The position numbers and the translations under genes were made by a program. The notes beneath the pieces were generated by a model. The model worked only from the letters and a program-made list of their open reading frames with translations. It ran no database searches and was not told where the DNA came from. From Acidimicrobiia bacterium (GTDB taxonomy: Bacteria; Actinomycetota; Acidimicrobiia; Acidimicrobiales; CAIXPF01), in the NCBI GenBank assembly GCA_947476745.1, contig CANJRG010000025.1, forward strand, positions 1 through 50,438: a stretch of 50,438 bases of DNA, in the 5' to 3' direction. Positions 1-7,693 of this stretch are shown one piece after another (positions within the stretch are counted from its first letter, which is position 1; each line of letters starts with the position of its first letter).

Positions 1-49
1 CATGGTGAAGTGGACCGTGGAGCACCAGGAGTTCGACCCGAGGCCCTAG
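1..49 (+). CDS. 3' end of an unidentified gene (partial)
   Basis: An open frame enters from the left edge and ends at the TAG at 47-49. The visible residues read MVKWTVEHQEFDPRP before the stop. Nothing in this tail identifies a family. The next gene starts about 200 bp downstream on the same strand. The frame could also be chance, because only 16 codons are visible. Confidence 0.3.
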   Translation, partial: MVKWTVEHQEFDPRP

Positions 50-253
50 GCCGAGCGAGGCGGTCCCACCGGTCCGGGCACGAGCCCCGGCGGATCAGCT
101 GGCCCGTTCGCTGATCGCGATCCGCGCGTGCCAGATCCCCTGCCGCCACCACCCGGCGGTTCTGCGGGCAGCGATCGCCCTGCTGGGCAACAATGGGGCC
201 GTCCGTACGTGCCCGGGGGCCTCACCTGCCGGCGCAGCAAGGAGCCACCCGTC

Positions 254-2122
254 ATGAGTTCGACCGCCGAACCCGCCGTCCGCGTCGATCCGGCCACCGG
301 CCACAAGCTGTTCAACACCCGCGCCGCCAAGGCGTCGGCCCGCATCGTCGGCAAGGGTTACGACGTGCTCGACCGGCCTGAGCTGCTGACCATGCCCGAG
401 GCCCGCACCGGTATCCGCTACGACGAGGATGCCCAGGCCCAGCAGCGCTCGTTCATCGAGGCCCGACGCGGTGTCGACGACTACATGGCGATGGAGGGCA
501 CCTTCTCCCGCTACCTCGAGGACCACTACTCCTCCGAACCGGTCGAGCGTGAGGCGCTGGCCGACGAGTGCGACGTGGTCGTGGTCGGCGCCGGCTTCAC
601 CGGCCTGTTGCTGTGGTACAAGCTGTCCAAGGCCGGCTTCACCGACGTCCGCTTCTGCGAACGCGGCGGCGACGTGGGCGGCACCTGGTACTGGAACCGC
701 TACCCGGGCGTCGCCTGCGACGTCGAGTCCTACGCCTACCTGCCGCTGCTCGACGAGACCGGGTACTTCCCGACCCAGAAGTACGCCTCGGGCTTCGAGA
801 TCTTCGAGTACTGCCAGTTGATCGCGGACCGGTTCGGCTTCTACGACCACTGCCTGTTCCACACCGAGGTCACCGGCGTGAACTGGGACGACGCCGACCA
901 GCGTTGGACGGTGCGCACCGCCCGGGGTGACGCCATGCGGGCCCGCGTCGTGATGCTGGCCAACGGCATCCTCACCACCCCGCGGCTCGCCCGCATCGAC
1001 GGGATGGAACGCTTCGCCGGCGAGTCCTTCCACACCTCGCGCTGGGACTACAACGTCGAGCTCGAGGGCCGTCGGGTCGGCATCATCGGTACCGGCGCCA
1101 CCGCGGTGCAGGCCATCCCCGAGGTGGCCAAGGTGGCCGCACACCTCTACGTGTTCCAGCGCACCCCCTCCACGATCGAGGTACGCGACCAGCGCAGTAC
1201 CACCCCCGAGCAGATCGAACGCTGGAGCAACCAGCCGGGCTGGGCCATCGCCCGGCGGGCCCGGGTGGCGGAGATCCTCGAGGGCCGCGGCCGCCAGCCC
1301 ACGGCGGCCAACGCCGCCGAGGGTGCGGCGCCGGCCCCGGCGCCGGGCGGACGGCCGCCGCTGAGCCGCGATGAACGGACCCGCAAGCAGCTCGACAAGG
1401 GCTACCGGATCATGCAGCAGATCCGTGACCGCATCGACGCGGTGGTCGAGGACCCGGCCACCGCCGCCATCCTCAAGCCGTACTACGCCTACGCCTGCAA
1501 GCGGCCGACCTTCCACGACGAGTACCTGCCGACGTTCAACCGGGCAAACGTCACCCTGGTCGACGTCGCTCCGCTCGGGGTGCAGCAGATCAACGAGGCC
1601 GGCGTCGTGCACAACGGCGTGCAGTACGACCTCGACGTGCTGATCTACGCCACCGGGTTCGACTTCATGTCCCGTGAGAACGTAGGCCGGGTCACCGGCA
1701 GCGACGGCCGCAGCATCGCCGACAAGTGGCGCGACGGTGGCACCCGCACCTTCCTGGGTCTGCACACCGCCGGTTTCCCGAACCTGTTCATCCTGGTCGG
1801 CCCCCAGTCCGGCGGCGGCAAGTTCAACTTCATCGAGACCATCGAGGAGCAGACGGACTACGTGACCTGGCTGCTGTCGACCATGCGCGACAACGGTCAC
1901 CATGGCGTCGACGTGCGCGAGGACGAGGAGGCCGACTGGGCCCGGCACTGTGCCGAGGCCGACATCGCCACCCTGCCGCTGCGCGACTGCGTCGGGAACT
2001 TCAACGGCTACGGCCGCACCGAGCCCGGCTCGCTCGGCTACTGGGGTGGCCGTGAGAGTGAACGGCGCACCGCCTGGGCCCAGGAGACCCTGCAGCCCTA
2101 CGTGTTCACCCCGGCCTCGTAA
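254..2122 (+). CDS. Baeyer-Villiger-type flavin monooxygenase (BVMO 1)
   Basis: A 622-residue flavoprotein predicted to use FAD, NADPH and O2 to turn ketones into esters or lactones. The FAD Rossmann motif GAGFTG is at residues 112-117 and the BVMO fingerprint FxGxxxHTxxW at 254-264 (F254, G256, H260, W264). The NADPH Rossmann motif GTGATA is at 279-284. This layout is that of the cyclohexanone/phenylacetone monooxygenase group. The ATG at 254 is preferred over upstream starts because AAGGAG lies 9 nt before it and the upstream codons resemble non-coding sequence. A Gly/Ala/Pro-rich insert at about 345-372 is not typical of the family and is probably a flexible loop. It is the most divergent of the four BVMOs here; the substrate cannot be read from sequence. 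Confidence 0.9.
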   Translation: MSSTAEPAVRVDPATGHKLFNTRAAKASARIVGKGYDVLDRPELLTMPEARTGIRYDEDAQAQQRSFIEARRGVDDYMAMEGTFSRYLEDHYSSEPVEREALADECDVVVVGAGFTGLLLWYKLSKAGFTDVRFCERGGDVGGTWYWNRYPGVACDVESYAYLPLLDETGYFPTQKYASGFEIFEYCQLIADRFGFYDHCLFHTEVTGVNWDDADQRWTVRTARGDAMRARVVMLANGILTTPRLARIDGMERFAGESFHTSRWDYNVELEGRRVGIIGTGATAVQAIPEVAKVAAHLYVFQRTPSTIEVRDQRSTTPEQIERWSNQPGWAIARRARVAEILEGRGRQPTAANAAEGAAPAPAPGGRPPLSRDERTRKQLDKGYRIMQQIRDRIDAVVEDPATAAILKPYYAYACKRPTFHDEYLPTFNRANVTLVDVAPLGVQQINEAGVVHNGVQYDLDVLIYATGFDFMSRENVGRVTGSDGRSIADKWRDGGTRTFLGLHTAGFPNLFILVGPQSGGGKFNFIETIEEQTDYVTWLLSTMRDNGHHGVDVREDEEADWARHCAEADIATLPLRDCVGNFNGYGRTEPGSLGYWGGRESERRTAWAQETLQPYVFTPAS

Positions 2123-2674
2123 CCGTGCCGGCCGGCGGTCGACAACCGTCGGGCCGCCGCCGGCTCCTTCGACGGCGATGTGCTGGTCATCGCCCTCGGC
2201 GCCGACTACGACCTCGACGCCGACGGTGGCGAGATCGCCTTCGACCTGTTCCTCGGGGTGCCCAAGCACGTCGCCCCGGTGGTGCTGCACAACAGCGGTC
2301 TCACCGTCGACGGGTGGGTGCCGGTCGACTTCTTCACCCTCGAGACCAGCCACCGCGACGTGTACGCCCTGGGCGACTGCACCAGTGTCGGCACGCCGAA
2401 GGCCGGGGTGTTCTCCGAAGGCCAGGCGATCTCGGCGGCGTCGGCGATCGTGGCCCGGGCCCGCGGTGGCGAGGTGCAGCGCTACGACGGCAGCGCGGCG
2501 TGCTACCTGGAGTTCGGCCACGACCAGGTGGCCCGGGTCGACATCCAGTTCATGCACGGCCAACCGCCCCACGGCGCGCTCAGCGGCCCGCAACACGACC
2601 TGCTGGTCCAGAAGGCCGACTTCGGGTCGAGCCGGGTGCGGCGCTGGTTCGGCCGCGACTGGGTCTCGTACTGA
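2123..2674 (+). pseudogene. Remnant of a sulfide:quinone-reductase-like FAD oxidoreductase
   Basis: Directly after the TAA of BVMO 1, and in the same frame, the translation becomes a C-terminal part of an NAD/FAD oxidoreductase of the sulfide:quinone reductase / flavocytochrome c group. Diagnostic pieces are GDVLVIALGADYD, then DGGEIAFDLFLGVPKH, then YALGDCTSVGTPKAGVFSEG, the C-terminal FAD-binding segment. The whole N-terminal FAD domain is absent. The step from LGADYDLDA straight to DGGEIAF omits the central NAD-binding region that normally separates these motifs. A GTG at 2180 could still initiate a 164-residue product, but it could not bind both cofactors. I call it a pseudogene with a 5' loss and an internal deletion. 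A 19-codon frame at 2674-2733 overlaps its stop and is not called. Confidence 0.65.
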
Positions 2675-2837
2675 TGGCGGGGCGGACCGGGCTGTTCCGC
2701 ACGGCCAACAAGGTCCAGCGTCTCGAGGGCTGATGTTCATGGTGTTCGCCTTCCCTGCCGAGTTCGCCCGACGGGCCCGTCCGGCTACCTGAGCGTTCGC
2801 CGCCGCATAGCGGTACGGTGCGTGCGAGTCTTGACCC

Positions 2838-3308
2838 ATGGCACACGTGGCTTTCGAGGTGGTCCACCGGTTCGACGCACCGTCGCAGGTGGTGTGGGAC
2901 GCGTTGATCGACTGGCCCGGCCACGCCGAGTGGATACCCATGACCCGGGTCGCGGTCGATCCCGGCGACCCTGCTGCTGTGGGGGCGACGTTCACGGCGT
3001 GGTCCGGTCCAGGTCCCCTCGCCCTCGAGGACCGGATGCGGGTCACCGAACTCGACTGGGACCCGGGTGCCCGGTCCGGCACCTGCGAGGTCGAGAAGTT
3101 GGGTCCCGTGCTGAAGGGGACCGCCGGGTTCAGCGTCGTCCCGTCCGGCTCGGGCACCGAGCTCCGGTGGGTCGAGAACGTCACCGTCCCCGTGGTGCCC
3201 CAGTTCCTGGCACCGGTCGTGTCCAAGCTCGGATCGGCAGGCTTCTCGTTCGGGATGCGCCGCCTCGCCGCGTTGCTCGACCGACGGCCGCCGGTCACCG
3301 CGCCGTGA
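2838..3308 (+). CDS. SRPBCC-family (START-like) protein
   Basis: A 156-residue protein with the START/polyketide-cyclase-like fold signature. It opens with a beta strand and VVWDALIDWPGHAEWIPMTR, the usual N-terminal part of the SRPBCC hydrophobic pocket, and ends with a long C-terminal helix. Such proteins bind or convert small hydrophobic ligands, but no catalytic residue can be assigned. No Shine-Dalgarno is obvious before the ATG at 2838, so the transcript may be leaderless. It is the first gene of a likely three-gene unit, ending 25 bp before the alpha/beta hydrolase. Confidence 0.75.
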   Translation: MAHVAFEVVHRFDAPSQVVWDALIDWPGHAEWIPMTRVAVDPGDPAAVGATFTAWSGPGPLALEDRMRVTELDWDPGARSGTCEVEKLGPVLKGTAGFSVVPSGSGTELRWVENVTVPVVPQFLAPVVSKLGSAGFSFGMRRLAALLDRRPPVTAP

Positions 3309-3333
3309 CCGTCCGGCCCGAGGTGCGGCTCGC

Positions 3334-4122
3334 ATGAGCGACCCGGCCGGAACTGACCCGGCGGCCGGCACGGTCCTCACCGTCGTGGCGGTGCACGGCA
3401 ACGGTGGCGGCGGCGAACGCTTCGCCTTGGCGGCGCGCGCCATGCCGATCGGTACGCGGTTGGTCTCACCGACCCTGCCCGGTTTCTCGACACGGCCACG
3501 CGACCCCTCGCTGCGCACCGTCGCCGACTATGCCGACCATCTCGCCGGCGAACTGCAGACGGTCGCCGCCGCCGACGGAGTGGCCCCGGTTCTGCTCGGC
3601 CACGGGATCGGGGGGTCGATCGCCCTCGACCTGGTCAGCCGCCGGCCCTCTGCGGTGCGCGGGTTGATCCTGCACGCCCCCGTCGGTGCCCATCTCGACA
3701 CCCGCCTGTTCCCCAAGCTGATGTCGAGCGGCCCGGCCCGTGCTGTGGTGCGCCGGGCCATCTCCGCGAAGCTGCCCCGACCGTTGTGGCGCCGGTTGTT
3801 CTTCCCCCACGGGGCACCCCGGGCCGCGCTCGACGAGTTCTTCGACGCCTACCGCCACTGCGCCGTGTTCGGGGACATGTTCGACCTCATCACCGCTGCC
3901 TGGTTCGACGGGCTCAGCCCGGTCCGCGACGTGCCGGTGGTGCTGCTGTGGGGAGCCGAGGACCGGGTGCTGCGCCGGGGGCAGGCCGATGCCGTCCGCG
4001 ACAAGGTGCCCGGCGCCGAGGTGGTGCTACGTGACGGTTGGGACCACTTCCCGATGATCGAACAGCCGGAGGAGTACGCCGATGCGATCGCGACGATCGC
4101 CCGTCGCCTCGTGGCCGGCTGA
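3334..4122 (+). CDS. Alpha/beta hydrolase fold protein lacking the nucleophilic Ser
   Basis: A 262-residue alpha/beta hydrolase. The oxyanion region VVAVHGNGG is near the N-terminus. The acid-site strand VLLWGAEDRV and the histidine site GWDHFPMIEQPE are near the C-terminus, so the Asp and His of the triad are present. The nucleophile elbow reads GHGIGG at residues 89-94, with Gly91 where hydrolases carry Ser (GHSxGG) or dehalogenases carry Asp (GHDxGG). It may therefore be a non-hydrolytic member or use another residue. The gene overlaps the following PEP-utilising-enzyme gene by 41 nt, implying translational coupling. Confidence 0.8.
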   Translation: MSDPAGTDPAAGTVLTVVAVHGNGGGGERFALAARAMPIGTRLVSPTLPGFSTRPRDPSLRTVADYADHLAGELQTVAAADGVAPVLLGHGIGGSIALDLVSRRPSAVRGLILHAPVGAHLDTRLFPKLMSSGPARAVVRRAISAKLPRPLWRRLFFPHGAPRAALDEFFDAYRHCAVFGDMFDLITAAWFDGLSPVRDVPVVLLWGAEDRVLRRGQADAVRDKVPGAEVVLRDGWDHFPMIEQPEEYADAIATIARRLVAG

Positions 4123-6340
4123 CGTCGCCGCCGAGGCCGCCGGGGTCGTACCACTGGGTAGCGGCCGTATCGGTAGGTACGGCGCGGGCCCGAAGGCTGC
4201 GCTGCTCGACCATGCGGCCCGGCACGGAGTTGCCGTACCAAGAGGTGTGGTGCTGCTCGACGGCACGCCGCCGGAGCGGGTCATCCCGGTGCTGGACGAG
4301 ATCGGGACGACGACCTTCGCGGTGCGATCGGCTTTCGCTGCCGAGGACGGGGCGACCGAGAGTTTGGCCGGATGGTTCACCTCGACGCTGCGGGTTCCGG
4401 CCGGCGCCGTGGTCGCCGCGATCGACGAGGTACGGGCCTCCGCCGGGCGCCGGACGGGCAGCTTCCGGCTCGACGTGTTGGTCATGGCCATGGTCGAAGC
4501 CCGTCATGCCGGGGTCGCCTTCAGCGAGCCCGGCACCTACGACGACGTCGTCAACGTCACCACCGGCACCGCCGAACGGCTCGTAGCCGGGGACGAGGCG
4601 GGGGAGCGGGTGCTCCTCGCCCGCCTCGAGCCGGCGGCGAAGGGCTGGCCGCGCCGCCTGCAACGGCTGCTGCGAGCGGTGCGCCGGGTGTTCGGTGACG
4701 AGCCGTGGGACGTCGAATGGGCCGACGACGGCCGCACCTGCTGGTTGGTGCAGGTGCGCCGAGTCACCCGACCCACCTGGCGCGACGAGGCTTTCACCAT
4801 CGCCAACCATGCGGAGATCCTGCCGCCGTTGCCCTCGACGCTGATGACCAGCTTGATCGCGGGGGCCGGGCCGCAGTTGTTCGACTGGTACCGCCGGGCG
4901 GTGCCGTCGCTGCCCGCCAACCGTCACTTCCTCGAGGTGATCGCCGGCCGGCCGTTCATCAACCTGTCCCTGCTCGAGGACATGCTCCGCGACCTCGGTC
5001 TGCCCACCCGGCTGGTGGCGGACTCGATCGGCGGGCCGCCGGTGGTCGACCGTCCGTTGCGGCCGACCCGGGTGGTGCGCTCGTCGCCCTCGCTGCTGCG
5101 GCTCGGCCTGGCGCAGGTCGCCGCGGTGCGGCGGGCCCGCCGGATCGAGGCGTCGATCCTGGCCATCGGACAGCGGCCGATGCCGACCTTCGCCGCAGCA
5201 CTCGGCGCCCTGCACGAGGCCTACGTGGCGTTGGTGACCGGCATGTTCCCGTTGTCCTCGGCCATCGGCCCGCCGCTGGCGGCGCTGCGCCGGGCCGGCA
5301 CACTGCACCACCATGCGTCGCGGCACCGCACGGTCACCGTGGAACTGGCCGAGGCCGTTGCCGCCGTACGCCACGGTATGGTGCCGCTCGAAGCCTTCCT
5401 CGAACGGTTCGGCCACCGGGGCGTCTACGAGAGCGACATCGCCCGGCCCCGCTATGCCGAGGACCCCTCCGTGCTGCGCCCGGCCGGGAACGTGCCCGGC
5501 CCCGCCACGCCGCCGCAGCACTCGGCCATGCCGGGCGCAGTGAACGATGAGGCCCTGTCGAACCCGTCGTCGGTGGCCGTCGCATTGTCCGGCCGGTCGG
5601 TGCGGGTGGCGCTGACCGCACCGTTGTGGTGGTTGGCCAGGCCGCCACTCGCCGCCCGGGAACGCCTGCGCGACGAGGCGATGCGTGGCTTCGCGCTGAT
5701 CCGGGCAAGGTTGCTCGACCTCGCCCGGGTCGCCGCAGCCGACGGCCGGCTCCCGTCGGTCGATGCGCTGTGGCTGCTCGACGACGAGGAGGCCCGATCG
5801 CTGGACCGGGGCCGGGTGTTCACGCAGGCCGATTTGGCCGAGCGCGCCGCCGTGCGGGCCGAGTTGGCCGGGCTCGATCCGCCGCCGGTGATCCGCCGCT
5901 CCGACGATCCGGCGTCGTGGGTGGCCGGCGGGGGGCCGGACGGGCTCGACGGTGGTGCGTCGACGGCGTCGACCTGGCGTGGACTGTCGCTGACCACGGG
6001 AACCGTGCGCGGCCGGGCATGGGTGCTCGACGAACCGGCGCACGAGCTGCCCGACGGGTTCGATCCGGCCGCCACGGTGCTGGTGGCCCGTTCGATCGAC
6101 GCCGGCTGGGCGACGACCCTGGGGCTGGTGGCCGCAGCGGTGGTCGAGACCGGCGGTGACCTGTCCCACGGGTCGATCCTGGTCCGCGAGTTGGGCCTGC
6201 CGGCCGTCACCAACGTGCGCGGGGTGCGCCGTGCCGTCGCCGAGGGCGACACCCTCGAAGTACGCGCTGATGCCGGCGTGGTCCAGCGCCTGGATCCGCC
6301 ACCCGGGCCGGGAACCGCAATGGACCCTCCCGGCCGCTGA
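4082..6340 (+). CDS. PEP-synthase/PPDK-like phosphotransferase
   Basis: A 752-residue protein with the architecture of PEP synthase, pyruvate phosphate dikinase and rifampin phosphotransferase. An N-terminal ATP-binding segment includes VRSAFAAEDG near residue 82, matching the conserved VRSSA.AED region. It is followed by a diverged central part. A C-terminal swivelling phosphohistidine domain carries GGDLSHGSILVRELGLPAV, with the phospho-acceptor histidine at H696. The ATP-grasp half looks shorter than in PpsA, and the PEP/pyruvate TIM-barrel domain is not recognisable. It is therefore more likely a small-molecule phosphotransferase or orphan PEP-utiliser than gluconeogenic PpsA. Only the ATG at 4082, inside the preceding gene, fits the N-terminus. 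Confidence 0.75.
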   Translation: MRSRRSPVASWPADVAAEAAGVVPLGSGRIGRYGAGPKAALLDHAARHGVAVPRGVVLLDGTPPERVIPVLDEIGTTTFAVRSAFAAEDGATESLAGWFTSTLRVPAGAVVAAIDEVRASAGRRTGSFRLDVLVMAMVEARHAGVAFSEPGTYDDVVNVTTGTAERLVAGDEAGERVLLARLEPAAKGWPRRLQRLLRAVRRVFGDEPWDVEWADDGRTCWLVQVRRVTRPTWRDEAFTIANHAEILPPLPSTLMTSLIAGAGPQLFDWYRRAVPSLPANRHFLEVIAGRPFINLSLLEDMLRDLGLPTRLVADSIGGPPVVDRPLRPTRVVRSSPSLLRLGLAQVAAVRRARRIEASILAIGQRPMPTFAAALGALHEAYVALVTGMFPLSSAIGPPLAALRRAGTLHHHASRHRTVTVELAEAVAAVRHGMVPLEAFLERFGHRGVYESDIARPRYAEDPSVLRPAGNVPGPATPPQHSAMPGAVNDEALSNPSSVAVALSGRSVRVALTAPLWWLARPPLAARERLRDEAMRGFALIRARLLDLARVAAADGRLPSVDALWLLDDEEARSLDRGRVFTQADLAERAAVRAELAGLDPPPVIRRSDDPASWVAGGGPDGLDGGASTASTWRGLSLTTGTVRGRAWVLDEPAHELPDGFDPAATVLVARSIDAGWATTLGLVAAAVVETGGDLSHGSILVRELGLPAVTNVRGVRRAVAEGDTLEVRADAGVVQRLDPPPGPGTAMDPPGR

Positions 6341-6394
6341 ACAGGACCGTCAAGGACCGGTATCCCCGCGACGCCGCCCCCTGCCGAACCGGCC

Positions 6395-7693
6395 TCAGCC
6401 GACGCTGAGGTACGCCAAGGCAGCGACGCACAGGGCGATGAGGGCGATGGTGACCGCGTAGACGGCGAACGCCGCGCTGCCGGCGCGGTGCGAGCCCATC
6501 AGGGCGTGGTCGCGGGCCACGCCGACCATGAGCACCAGCAGCGGCAGCAGCAGCGCGGCGTTGAGCACCTGGGTGAGGACCAGGATGGCGATCAGCGGCG
6601 CGCCGGGAACCAGCACGAGCCCGGCCCCCAGCACGGTGACCGCGGTGAACGTGCCGTAGAACAGCAGGGCGTCACGGGGGGCGTCGTTGACTGCGGCGGG
6701 CCGGCCGAGGACCTCGGACACCGAGTACGCCGTGGACAGCGGCAGGATCGAGGCGGCGAGGAACGCCGCGCCGATGAGGCCGAGCGCGAACAGGTCGGCG
6801 GCCAAGGACCCGGCCAGGGGGCGCAGCGCGTCGGCGGCGTCGGCGGCATCGTTGATGGTGTGACCGGTGGCGTGCAGCGTGGCGGCGCAGGCGACCACGA
6901 CGAAGAACCCGATGATGCCGGTCAGCGCGGAGCCGGTGACCACGTCGAGACGGGAGTAGCGCAGGTCCTCGAGCGTGAGTTTCTTGTCCACGGCGTAGGA
7001 CTGGATGAAGCTCAGTCCCCACGGCGCCAGCGTGGTCCCCAACGTCGCGGTGGCCAGCGCGATGGCGTCGCGGGTCAGCGGCATGGTCGGCGCGATGCCG
7101 CGTGCCGCTGCCGCCCAGTCGGGATGGGCCAGCAGGCCTGCCACGACGTAGGTGACGAAGACGGCGCTGAGGGCCAGCAGCACGTGCTGGACCCGACGGA
7201 AGCTGCCCTTGATCACCAGCAGCGACACCGCCACCGCGGCGCAGGGCACGCTGACATAGCGCGACACCCCGAACAGCTCGAACCCGGCGGCGATGCCGGC
7301 GAACTCGGCGCAGGTGGTGCCGACGTTGGCGACGACGAGCGCACCGGTGGCGAACGCGCCGATCCGGACGCCGTAGCGCTGGCGCACCAGTCCGGTGAGC
7401 CCCTGGCCGGTGACCACGCCCATGCGCAGCCCGAGATCGTGGAAGATCACCAGCGCGATGGTGGACACGAGCAGCACCCACAGCATCTGATAGCCGAACT
7501 TCGCCCCGAGCACCGAGTAGGTGGTGATGCCGGCCGGGTCGTCGTCGGACAGACCGGCCAGCAACCCCGGGCCGACCACCGTCAACAGCGCGGCGAGCCG
7601 GAGACGACGGCCCCGCGTCGCCCCCACCGGTGTGCCACCCACTGGTGGGGCCCCGTCTGGTGTGCTGCCAGCTGGTGTGCTGCCCGCCCTCAT
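6395..7693 (-). CDS. NRAMP-family divalent-metal transporter, Mg-type motif changes
   Basis: A 432-residue polytopic membrane protein with about 11 hydrophobic segments, after a 30-residue Pro/Thr/Gly-rich cytoplasmic start. TM1 carries DDDPAGI, aligning with the NRAMP DPGN motif: D52 and P53 are kept but the Asn is Gly55. TM6 carries TLAPWGLSF where MntH-type proteins have VMPHN, so the transition-metal Met is Ala223 and the His is Trp225. Loss of the Met is a feature reported for NRAMP-related magnesium transporters. This fits the upstream partner, a MgtE/CBS sensor protein whose stop overlaps this start (ATGA). Mg2+ or another hard cation is inferred; Mn2+ or Fe2+ transport is less likely. 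Confidence 0.85.
   Translation of the reverse strand: MRAGSTPAGSTPDGAPPVGGTPVGATRGRRLRLAALLTVVGPGLLAGLSDDDPAGITTYSVLGAKFGYQMLWVLLVSTIALVIFHDLGLRMGVVTGQGLTGLVRQRYGVRIGAFATGALVVANVGTTCAEFAGIAAGFELFGVSRYVSVPCAAVAVSLLVIKGSFRRVQHVLLALSAVFVTYVVAGLLAHPDWAAAARGIAPTMPLTRDAIALATATLGTTLAPWGLSFIQSYAVDKKLTLEDLRYSRLDVVTGSALTGIIGFFVVVACAATLHATGHTINDAADAADALRPLAGSLAADLFALGLIGAAFLAASILPLSTAYSVSEVLGRPAAVNDAPRDALLFYGTFTAVTVLGAGLVLVPGAPLIAILVLTQVLNAALLLPLLVLMVGVARDHALMGSHRAGSAAFAVYAVTIALIALCVAALAYLSVG

Noticed and set aside
95-3298. 1067-codon minus-strand open frame
   Set aside because: It runs antisense to BVMO 1 and the SRPBCC gene; its composition is that of a GC-rich shadow frame with no recognisable domain.
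3334-4122. Haloalkane dehalogenase
   Set aside because: The nucleophile position is Gly, not Asp, and the halide-binding Trp pair is not evident.
3914-6169. 751-codon minus-strand open frame
   Set aside because: Antisense to the PEP-utilising enzyme, Arg/Gly/Pro-rich and without motifs.
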